A stretch of 12,375 nucleotides of DNA from Clavulina sp. PMI_390 (lineage: Eukaryota > Basidiomycota > Agaricomycetes > Cantharellales > Hydnaceae). Both the position numbers and the translations under genes were made by a program. A model generated the notes under the pieces. The model was not told the origin of the DNA. It ran no database searches and was given only the letters and a program-made list of their open reading frames with translations. How positions within the stretch are numbered: the first letter of the stretch is position 1; each line of letters starts with the position of its first letter. Below, piece by piece: positions 1-7,188 of this stretch. The stretch lies in the NCBI GenBank assembly GCA_015039315.1, contig WIDE01000137.1:61351-73725 (forward strand). Reading direction: 5' to 3'.

Positions 1-96
1 GCTTAAACTAGGGCGGCCACCGTATGCGATGGAGGCGGCGCGGTAGTGGCGTCGATCGGGGCCCAGATCGAATGATGGACCAGGAGATGAGAATGC

Positions 97-121
97 CACT
101 GTGTAAGTGGAAGTGGCGACA
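97..121 (+). repeat. Left terminal inverted repeat
   Basis: Begins CACTGTG and ends GTGGCGACA. It matches the reverse complement of 1203-1227 at 20 of 25 positions. Similarity continues inward as AAAGCCCCAC here against AAGTCCCCAC in the other end. Confidence 0.7.
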
Positions 122-124
122 AAA

Positions 125-365
125 GCCCCACAATTTGTGGGGCAAAAGTCCCCACTCCTAATATAGGAAAGTCCCCATAAAAGTGGGGACTAATACCCAT
201 TTTGTGGGGAATAATCCTCACTTTGGCCAGTTTGCGATTAATATATGCCAGGTTGGGATCATACGAAAAAAGTGGGGACTAGTCCCCAGAGTGTCACCAC
301 AAATGTCCGAAATCCCCACCTAAATCCCCATAATTAGTGGGGACTTTTCTCCATTTAGTCCCCAC
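125..365. repeat. Left subterminal array of the GTGGGGACT word in both orientations
   Basis: The array holds full or near copies of AGTGGGGACT or AGTCCCCAC at 147-155, 170-177, 182-191, 271-280, 281-288, 312-318, 324-330, 336-345 and 357-365. Several pair into palindromes: GCCCCACAA/TTGTGGGGC at 125-133/135-143, AGTCCCCA/TGGGGACT at 170-177/184-191, and a perfect 16-bp palindrome TGGGGACTAGTCCCCA at 273-288. This density, in both orientations, points to clustered binding sites for a transposase or hairpin-forming ends. Confidence 0.8.
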
Positions 366-1141
366 ATAATGACCCACCCTTCTATTGCTTTTACGAATCA
401 TATAATCATTAAAATAATATTACAGCTACAAAATGTATATACAATGGTTTCGGACTGGACCAAAAAAAGTTCAACATCATACCTCGATTTCGGATGGTTG
501 ATGCACCTATCCATTGATTTTAAGAGTTTGTGTGAAAATAATTAATTGCACAACTTACTGGATCACTGTCGGGGATCGTAGACTGGACAGAGGGGTACGG
601 GGTAAGCGAAGGTTGGAGGAGGCATGAATCTGAGGGGATTACCTGCGGATTTTTATCAATGATACGGGACATTGATAGATTTTTCGCCTCATGTGGATCG
701 AGCCAGCTCTTATAACGTATTGCTGTCTCTGGGATGCCGCAAGTAAGTAGCAACACCAGCTTGAATAAGGAAAATGAAACGAACGTTGTAAACAAGCATA
801 GCGGATATCGCACGCATGTTGGTGCACTTGAAGTAGAGGCAGACGCATATCAACAATAGTAAGACACCCTAAAGTAGCCATACTGTCCGTAGCAGAGATC
901 ACATCGATATCGCAATCTACTGGAGTAATGCAATGGTTGAGAATGAGCGCGTGTCATTGGGCAAGTCAACGCGTTGAGGACAAATAAACTGTATATACCA
1001 CTGAAACTATCATAGGCGAGTGATTAGGATTGAACTTAGCCCATTTGCTTGGTGAACGTGGTGGTAGAAACATGACTCGCGAGATGGAGTCATATCACGT
1101 GCATATTGTCATCTCACTGCCGCACTCCGCTGTTGAGGGTA
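366..1141. other. Interior of the element, no gene recognised
   Basis: This stretch is AT-rich at first (about 370-560) and free of the GTGGGGACT word. Short open frames exist on both strands, mostly minus, at 520-902, but their translations look like random sequence, change frame and match no family I recognise. A CACGTG hexamer lies at 1096-1101. It could be captured host DNA or decayed transposon sequence; nothing in it supports a gene. Confidence 0.5.
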
Positions 1142-1200
1142 AGTGGGGATTTGGTGGGAACTGATCCCCACAATTGTGGGTCCCCACTAAAAGTGGGGAC
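1142..1200. repeat. Right subterminal array of the GTGGGGACT word
   Basis: Copies lie at 1142-1150, 1164-1170, 1180-1188 and 1192-1200. CCCACAATTGTGGG at 1167-1180 is a perfect 14-bp palindrome. GTCCCCACT (1180-1188) pairs with AGTGGGGAC (1192-1200) across three bases. The array is shorter than the left one, so the two element ends are asymmetric. Confidence 0.8.
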
Positions 1201-1202
1201 TT

Positions 1203-1227
1203 TGTCGCCACATTTCCTTTCACAGTG
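1203..1227 (-). repeat. Right terminal inverted repeat
   Basis: Inverted partner of 97-121 (20 of 25 positions on the complementary strand). On the plus strand it starts TGTCGCCAC and ends CACAGTG, followed by ATGTGC. Confidence 0.7.
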
Positions 1228-1552
1228 ATGTGCGAGCTATTATTAGGGAGTATAATTACCAGTAGCCCCACGTCAATGCATCAAAGAGCGTACGAGGCAT
1301 ATTCCGCCGCCCACTGATGACCCAATTGCATGATCCACCACATACGATATACTCCTGCTATGCAGGAAAACCTGTCGAAAGATTTGTCGAGATCGCGGTC
1401 TGTCCAACTCACTGGGGCAAGCTATAGATGAGATACTCAGAGCCTCCTTGTCAAGAGGGTGGCTATTAGCCAAAAATACCGTATAGGATACTACTGTTTC
1501 CGCGGCAAAAGTCCTCACTCTGCAAGCTTGAGTGGCCCCTCGAGTGCAGACA

Positions 1553-1574
1553 GGCGCGTTTTGTCACAGTCACA
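1553..1574 (+). repeat. 22-bp promoter block shared with F-box gene B, copy 1
   Basis: These 22 bases, from GGCGCG to GTCACA, recur without a mismatch at 6979-7000. Here the block begins 203 bp before the ATG of F-box gene A; the other copy begins 206 bp before the ATG of gene B. The rest of the two upstream regions shows little similarity by eye. This is either a conserved regulatory site or a surviving piece of the duplicated promoter. Confidence 0.75.
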
Positions 1575-1588
1575 CCACTGTGACAAAA
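1559..1588. promoter_or_regulatory. Perfect 12-bp inverted repeat (hairpin or dyad operator) upstream of F-box gene A
   Basis: TTTTGTCACAGT at 1559-1570 and ACTGTGACAAAA at 1577-1588 are exact inverted copies separated by CACACC. The left arm overlaps the 22-bp block shared with gene B. A dyad of this size suits a dimeric DNA-binding protein, or it could be a small transposon remnant. In gene B the right arm is degenerate (ATTGTGCC at 7003-7010). Confidence 0.65.
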
Positions 1589-1755
1589 GCGTTCTGTAAC
1601 AAGCACTGCGACCAGCGTCGGATCCGCTGTCAGAGAGTACAACATACTCATTACTTCACGCTTCCCTTAGGTAGGCTCCGACTTTATTTGAAGCTTGCGG
1701 CATACTCACCATCATCATTTGCTCTCCCTATAGATTCTCCTGTTCCTCGTCGCGA

Positions 1756-3334
1756 ATGATCTCGGCAGCGTTTGGGGTAGCCACTGAGGCACTAAACTCT
1801 CTTGATGGACTCCTGAGCTCCCTTCCCACCAAATCGACCCCCGTCATCCTCTACCACCCTCCCTGTCGTCGACCTGCCCAAACCTCCACCATTCAAAACA
1901 ATCTGGCTATCTTCGAATCATACGAAGATGAGCTGTCCAAACTCTTTCAAAAGATATCTAGCATGAAGAACCGCCTCCTTCGTCAACGCGCCACGTGCGC
2001 CTCTGCTTTGTCACCTATCGCTGCGTTGCCCATGGAGCTTATGCGGGAGGTTTTTCAGTTGGTCGCAGACACCAGCGACTCATCATTGGACTCGCTGGCA
2101 GCTGTTTGCTCCTCTTGGCGCATGGTCGCGCTAGGACAACCCGCTCTATGGACGAAGGTTAATTCTCGAATGGGAGATAGCTTGAAAAGGGCTACAACCC
2201 ACTACCTCCGGAGCGGTTCATTCCCGCTACATCTCGAGGTTCACGATGCGTGGTCAGACTGGTCCCCTGCACTGCTTAAATCACTTCCTGGCGTAGAGAA
2301 TCAGCTTGAAACATTATGCTGGGACGTATCAGCCGATATGGAGGGTTTTCTGAACTCCTACCACTCCAAAAGCTTGTGTTTCAAGTCGCTCAGTACCCTA
2401 ACTGTGTCTTGCTCTGAAATATGCAAAGCATGCGGTACGTGGTGGTCCAATGCTGAAGATCAGCATGGGGGCTTGGAATTCCTGAACCCCACGCGCTTCC
2501 CAGCTCTGCATAATCTGGAGGTCCGACGTGTGCAGCTGGGGCTTGCACCGGGCATCATCAGCCAGCTTGAGCACCTCAAGCTTGACTGTGTACCGATGAT
2601 GGTCAACAAGTGTCGCAAAATATTGTCCCATGCTCGCTTGCTCAAGACCCTTATCATTAAAAATGCCTCCGAGACTTTGTTTTTTGACGAAGTTGAGGCG
2701 ACGCCGAACGAAACATATGTCATTCCGCACTTGGAAACTATCCAGCTTTCTTCGAATCCGGATGTGCTGATGAAGGTGATACTGGAGAGCTGCAGGTGTC
2801 CTTCGCTTTTGACACTCCAGCTGAGTGATGTGCCCTCTCCGGGTCTTGATCCCTCCAACCATCCTTTCTTGGACTATCTCAGCTCCTTTGTAAGTCAGCT
2901 AACATAACATTCGACAGCTTCCTCAAAGATACAAACCAGCTAATGATTTCTTATATCCATCGACGTCCACCCAGCTCATTCATGCACCCAAACTGCGTGA
3001 TTTCGTTATCACGAGAAGCAACGACAAAGAGATTTGCTTCCTAACAACGCCTCTCTGTGTTCATGCCTTTCAACTAAAGCGCCTCATATTCTCCACCTGG
3101 GAGGCTTTGAAGGCCGATTCGGCTCTGCTTCCCCATCTAGATGCGATAATGATTTGTCGTCAAAAGGCTGGAGCTTCCCCTCTAGAGCTCGAAACGTTCA
3201 GAGAATCATGGCCTATTCTCCAGAATGGTGTCCAAGGGATACATCTCGTCGCCTCTAATCGAGAAGATTGCACAAAGGGCTCTAATGGGCTAGGAGCTGA
3301 CCCCGTGAGCTGGCAGCCCTATGATACGGATTGA
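1756..3334 (+). CDS. F-box protein A, two exons (1756-2889, 2975-3334)
   Basis: Encodes a predicted 497-residue F-box protein, probably a substrate receptor of an SCF (Skp1-Cullin-F-box) ubiquitin ligase. Residues about 47-80 form a charged helical, possibly coiled-coil stretch. The F-box follows at about 85-138: SPIAALPMELMREVF, then AAVCSSWRMVALGQPALW. The rest is leucine-rich with LRR-like segments (SLLTLQLSDV, PHLETIQLSS) and would bind the substrate; a CKACGTWW motif lies in the middle. The intron 2890-2974 (85 nt, GTAAGT...CCCAG, phase 0) is set by alignment with the paralogue at 7185; unspliced reading stops at 2907. The start is the first in-frame ATG and aligns with the paralogue start. 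The last residues (SWQPYDTD) differ from the paralogue. The substrate is unknown. Family assignment is confident, the SCF role is inferred. Confidence 0.9.
2890..2974 (+). other. Intron of F-box gene A
   Basis: Phase-0 GT-AG intron of 85 nt, with donor GTAAGT and a CTAAT branch-like site at 2940-2944. Splicing joins LSSF to LIHAPKLRD, matching the paralogue junction SSF/LTHAPKLRD. Confidence 0.88.
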
Positions 3335-3879
3335 GAAGCGCGAATCGAAGGGATTTTATATGCAGCTGCCTGCTTCGATCGGACTTCATTAGATGCTATA
3401 TACCTTTCTGTCAGACTCTTAGTATTATAATCGAGTTCTTCTAGTGTAGTGGTAGTTCTGATAATGACCTTGGCTTCCGTCTTGGACATGACTATTTCGC
3501 ATCTCTCGATCTAGTCTATAGCTCCTGTGCACCAACTTCCGAATATTTACTCCATGTTATGCGCAGCTACTAACATCATCACCTTGTCAACTAATGAACC
3601 TATTATGAAGAGAAGAGTCTAAGTAATCATCCCAGCTGTTATCCAGATCCAGTTTCCTCCTGTTCGTTCCGGCCAAACCGACCCTCGGCTGCAGCCCCAA
3701 GCCGCATTCCTCCCAAATTTACTCCCGTCTATGAAAAACTCAACCACCATTGTGCTGCTTATCAACGGGGCAACTCATATGTTTAAGGGGTTTCCGGTGG
3801 ACCAAAAGAGCTGGAGAGACAGAGAGAGAATACGAAGGATGGATTTGATTTAGAGCGAGTAGGTTTCATGGGCCTTACG
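3335..3879. other. Convergent intergenic region, no gene
   Basis: Lies between the stop codons of F-box gene A (plus) and the zinc-cluster regulator (minus), so it should hold both 3' UTRs. I see no canonical AATAAA signal. A GA-rich run lies at about 3812-3830. A tRNA A-box look-alike near 3441-3456 has no matching B-box. Confidence 0.5.
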
Positions 3880-6097
3880 TTATCGTGCTAACGAGCTTAG
3901 CCTTACTAGAATTTCTTCCCGGAGTCTGATGGGAGCTTCCGCTACAAGAGTGAATTGCAATGGCGATCAGAAATATGCGTATACAGCAGAAAGAAGATGA
4001 GGTTCCTATCAAGAAGCACTCACCCCACGCGGGATATAAAGAGTAGGTTTCATCAACGTAGTCCAAAAGGATCTCAAGGTCTTGACAATACTCAGTGCAG
4101 AGCTTCATATTGGCTCTGGTCTTGGAGCTTTGCAGCCGATGCGCAATGATGCGTGCTGCATTCGTCACATGAACCTGTCGGATAACATTAGTTGAGGGAG
4201 CTGTATCAAAGGTCAATACTCACCACTGGGATCAAGCCTGCTCGTACACCATGGAGGCGTCTAAGCTGCCTAATCTTACTTAATACGTCCAGAAGTGCTC
4301 GTGTACAGCCGAGCACCTGGTGTCCTGCTTCAACGTCAACACCAGCCTGTAGACTATTGAGGATCAGCCCACATCCGTAAAGGGTGATATGTGCAAATAA
4401 AGTGGCCGAGTTGAACACGCCAAATGTTTCCCAAGGTTGGAGTGAGCGGGCTTCATGTAACGGCGGAATCAAAGTAATATAAGAGCAGATGTGGTCCCTC
4501 AGGAGTCCATACGCTCGTTTGTCCGTGCATTTTCCAGTTTCTTGAGGAGTGGTACACGGTCACTTGTTGATCTAAGACAGTTCGGATGAATACACATACC
4601 ACACACCGTTAGGGCGAAGTCGCGAACTTCCTGAAGGATCTTGAGAACCGCCGCTACCAAGTGCTCCCCACTATGCCAGAGGCTCAGTGTCCCGCATTTT
4701 GCCGTTTTAACATCCTGCTAGGCAAAAGCGGGTTAAGAAGTGACACCTTGATGATAAAATAAGACGACAAACCCGTGCAAGTTGGCGCTGGAGCCGAGCC
4801 AGTTCGATAGCGGAACCCCAATCGAGATTTCCAGAAAAAGTCGCTCGATAGCCCGAAATGAGAGAAAACACTTGGTCGACAATATAAAAAGAGTAGGAGA
4901 GCTTCTTTCGATCAGTGGCTTCCTGCTCGTTCCTAGGAGGTGGCCACAAGCTATCGCCGCTGGGGGCGTTGGCTTTGAATCCATCAAGTTGGCCTAGGCC
5001 ACAAGCCGTCGCCAGATGCGCACCAGGGCTGATCACTGTGGATGCTTCCTCCAGGCGCCTGAGTCTTGTAAAGTACCAGCTTAATACTATGCTGGCCCAA
5101 AGGAAGTGGGAAATGCGGTCGGCGAACATGAGAGCTTGGCTGAGGAAGTAGCGGGTGCGCTCAACGAAAAGCGGCTGAAACGAAGCCATACTTCCCCCAC
5201 CAATAACACACGCGCCAAGGTAACAAGCGTTCAACAGGCAAGGATGTATTGATTCAGGGTGGGTAGACGGAAGCGAGAAGCATTCCAAAAAGTAGGAGAC
5301 ATCCATGTTGAGGAAAAATTGGCAGCGATATGGCAGGAACAAGCTAATTCTAGAAACATGTGGTTCAAATAACTGGGACGGTCCATATATAGTATGGAAT
5401 CAATCGACTCACAGGCGACGTGACAACGGCGGTGGTAAATCCTCGTTTCCTGCTGGTTGAGATAGTTCCAGCTCATGCTCCACTAAGACTCTCTGAACCA
5501 TATGATCGCATCCTTTTGGCATAAGAGCAATATTGATTCAAAAACAGATTAGATGAATATGCAAACAAACTTACTTACGTACAGCGGAAATATTCTTTTG
5601 AGGCTTATGGCTTTCAATACCAGGATATGCTGTCAGCCAAGAGGGAGTATTTGTTGCTATATGGGCATCAGGGATTCCCAAGCGCTTGATCCGCTGGAGA
5701 AGTTTGCCTGATAACAACGCCTTATCGTGGGTAGATGCAACAACGAGTTTGCGGATTTTGAGTTCAAGCTCAAGAATGCGGCCTTGAAGCGCGTCGATTG
5801 TTCCTTGACGTCGAGCTATGCTTAGAGCAAATGCACATCGTTTCCGGAGCTGACGGCATCGTGAACAGCCACCCCTCAAACCGTCACACTTCTATTGACT
5901 CCAAAAGGGTGTCAGACAAATAAATTTATCCACCGTGCGCCAGGATCGTAGGAGGAGCACAGTGATGATGAAGAGATTAAGAACATGAGTCAGAATATAG
6001 CAAAAACTTCATTCGCACTCCTGAGATACAGAAGCAGCCTACGAACCTTTTTGTCTTGACGACACTGGAGACAAGCATCACCTTTGTTCAGCATCAT
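3880..6097 (-). CDS. Zn(II)2Cys6 fungal transcription factor, eight exons
   Basis: Predicted 562-residue nuclear regulator. Exons, 5' to 3' on the minus strand: 6097-6047, 5891-5579, 5512-5413, 5349-4773, 4717-4600, 4540-4224, 4174-4024, 3941-3880; all phases agree. The zinc cluster has Cys 9, 12, 19, 26, 29 and 36 with spacing CX2CX6CX6CX2CX6C (ACLQCRQDKK joined to KCDGLRGGCSRCRQLRKRC). A short heptad-like helix (about 49-67) probably dimerises. The rest resembles the fungal-specific transcription factor middle homology region: FLPYRCQFFLNMDVSYFL, IHPCLLNACYLGAC (189-202), later SYSFYIVDQVFSLISGYRAT, and a C-terminal ILLDYVDETYSLYPAW. The first ATG after an in-frame stop is used; a second Met follows at once. 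Exon 5 and its flanking introns are the least certain part; a NAGNAG acceptor at 4718/4715 could drop one Gln. Targets unknown. Confidence 0.88.
5892..6046 (-). other. Intron 1 of the regulator, splitting the zinc cluster
   Basis: This 155-nt intron has donor GTTCGT (a weak match to consensus) and acceptor CAATAG. It falls between two Lys codons after the second cysteine. Removing it restores exact CX6C spacing between Cys12 and Cys19, which is the main support for it. Confidence 0.85.
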
Positions 6098-6139
6098 AAT
6101 GAGGGCTATTATATTGGTACATGGTCAAATCTGACCGTC

Positions 6140-6145
6140 TTTATA
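6140..6145 (-). promoter_or_regulatory. TATAAA box candidate for the zinc-cluster regulator
   Basis: TATAAA on the minus strand, 42 bases upstream of the ATG at 6097, with a CCAAT-like stretch between. If it is used, the 5' leader would be very short. The hexamer alone is weak evidence. Confidence 0.3.
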
Positions 6146-6507
6146 GGTCAGCGATGATGGAAGGCCTCGGGATTTGACAGGAATGGCAAAACTGGAGGAA
6201 GATCCCTCTCCTGCATGTTTCCATAATTCATGGATACTCTGATTCTCCATCATATCAAATACATTTCCAGTCCGCTGCCTTGGACTCACTGTGATTCACA
6301 GCGGGGGGTATCCCGCCAGTCTTGGCAGCAACGCTGGATGCAATTCACGATTTTCCCTGATATTAAATCAACGAAACCTCTGAGTGATCTCGAAAATCAG
6401 TCCCCAGGATCGGTCAAAAGGCAAGGGCCCGAGCACCCCGGCCGACGGGATAGAGATGCTCCCGCGAGCTGGTACGACGTTTGGTCATTCCTGGCCGTCA
6501 CGATTGC

Positions 6508-6515
6508 TGACGTCA
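6508..6515. promoter_or_regulatory. Perfect CRE octamer TGACGTCA
   Basis: TGACGTCA is the palindromic site for CREB/ATF-type bZIP proteins, including fungal Atf1-like stress regulators. It sits in the divergent intergenic region, about 410 bp from the regulator start and 670 bp from the F-box B start. The match is exact; function is inferred. Confidence 0.4.
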
Positions 6516-6978
6516 CGAGTGAGTGGGAATAGAGGGGAGGGTACTGGAAAGAGATGTCGTTGAAACTATTAAATGTGGTATGGGGCGTCAGGAGCGTTGC
6601 GAGATCGAATGAAACGCACGTTTCTGGTATCAGCCGGGCCGAATCAAGGCGTTTGATGGACGGGCGGATGCATGTCACACTGCCGAGTAAAGACCACGCC
6701 GTCTGCCCTAGCCATGTCTATATGCTTCTGTCGCCCCCTCTCGACGCCCCTGGATGTCTCGTAGAGAACGCAGCAGAGCAAATTTGAATGACACGCTTGG
6801 ATTCATGCGTTCAAGTTCAGGCGCCGTGCGATTGCCACAAAGAGATGCCGTCTTACAAATAGACTGTCGCAAAAAATAGCGCACGAAGATGAACATTCTA
6901 AACGGCAAGTAGAAGGAACTGGAATCCCCGCGCATCTCAGAATTGAGATGACGTTGGATGGCCGAGCTCCCATCTGCT

Positions 6979-7000
6979 GGCGCGTTTTGTCACAGTCACA
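6979..7000 (+). repeat. 22-bp promoter block shared with F-box gene A, copy 2
   Basis: Identical over 22 bases to 1553-1574 and at nearly the same distance from the start codon (206 against 203 bp). The inverted partner seen in copy A is only partly kept here. Confidence 0.75.
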
Positions 7001-7137
7001 TAATTGTGCCACATACCTGCTCCCTGGCGGCACCCTGTCAGACGCTTGGTCTACAAGTAGGAAGTGCGGCGCGAAGGCTTTTTTAGGCGGTCATTCGGTA
7101 AGCCCTGACCCGCTGTGAAGCTCGTTCCGTACTTGAT

Positions 7138-7188
7138 ATGAATGTTTTTAGTCGCCTTACAGTTTCCCATTTTTCTGTTCGCCAATGA
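7138..7188 (+). promoter_or_regulatory. Upstream ORF in the F-box gene B leader, overlapping its start codon
   Basis: An ATG at 7138 opens a 16-codon frame whose TGA (7186-7188) overlaps the main ATG (7185) in the order ATGA. A second out-of-frame ATG at 7142 runs past the main start. If the transcript begins upstream of 7138, these would reduce or tune translation of gene B. The leader of gene A has no ATG in the matching stretch. Confidence 0.35.

Larger units (their letters stand above)
97..1227. mobile_element. Non-autonomous MITE-like DNA transposon with TIRs and subterminal palindrome arrays
   Basis: The two ends are inverted copies of each other: 97-121 and the complement of 1203-1227 match at 20 of 25 positions, both starting CACTGTG and ending GTGGCGACA. 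Just inside each end lies a dense cluster of the word AGTGGGGACT or its complement, often arranged as back-to-back palindromes; the middle (about 366-1141) has none. Short TIRs plus subterminal repeat clusters, as transposase-binding sites, are known from CACTA-type and hAT elements, and the CACTG terminus leans towards CACTA. No transposase or other convincing coding sequence is present, so it would need a helper in trans. No clear target-site duplication was found: the left flank reads GAGAATGC and the right flank ATGTGCGA. The superfamily is therefore open and the exact ends are provisional. Confidence 0.7.
1228..1755. other. Upstream region of F-box gene A, no gene
   Basis: This is non-coding sequence between the transposon and the ATG at 1756. 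It holds the hairpin at 1559-1588 and, just before the start codon, a pyrimidine-rich run (about 1719-1750) of the kind often found around fungal transcription starts. An open frame at 1532-1759 lacks an ATG and is not a gene. No TATA box is obvious. Confidence 0.5.
6098..7184. other. Divergent intergenic region between the regulator and F-box gene B
   Basis: About 1.1 kb between two outward-facing start codons, so both promoters must lie here. It contains a CRE octamer (6508-6515), the second 22-bp block (6979-7000) and upstream ORFs near 7138. Open frames of up to about 100 codons on both strands have no recognisable protein features. No RNA gene was seen. Confidence 0.5.

Noticed and set aside
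1..96. Possible edge of a gene on the minus strand (open frame 3-221).
   Set aside because: The frame runs straight into the transposon arm and its sequence is not recognisable; too short to support a call.
520..902. Two overlapping minus-strand open frames inside the transposon, with a hydrophobic stretch.
   Set aside because: The translations change frame without credible splice sites and match no known family. A decayed captured gene cannot be excluded.
1532..1759. Plus-strand open frame ending ATGA over the F-box A start, resembling translational coupling.
   Set aside because: It has no ATG, its translation looks random, and the genome is eukaryotic.
3441..3520. tRNA-like A-box (CTAGTGTAGTGGTAGT).
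   Set aside because: No GGTTCGANTCC B-box follows at a suitable distance, and no cloverleaf with paired acceptor and anticodon stems could be drawn.
6230..6787. Several open frames of about 75-100 codons between the regulator and F-box B.
   Set aside because: They overlap on both strands, have no domain or splice support, and lie in a promoter region.
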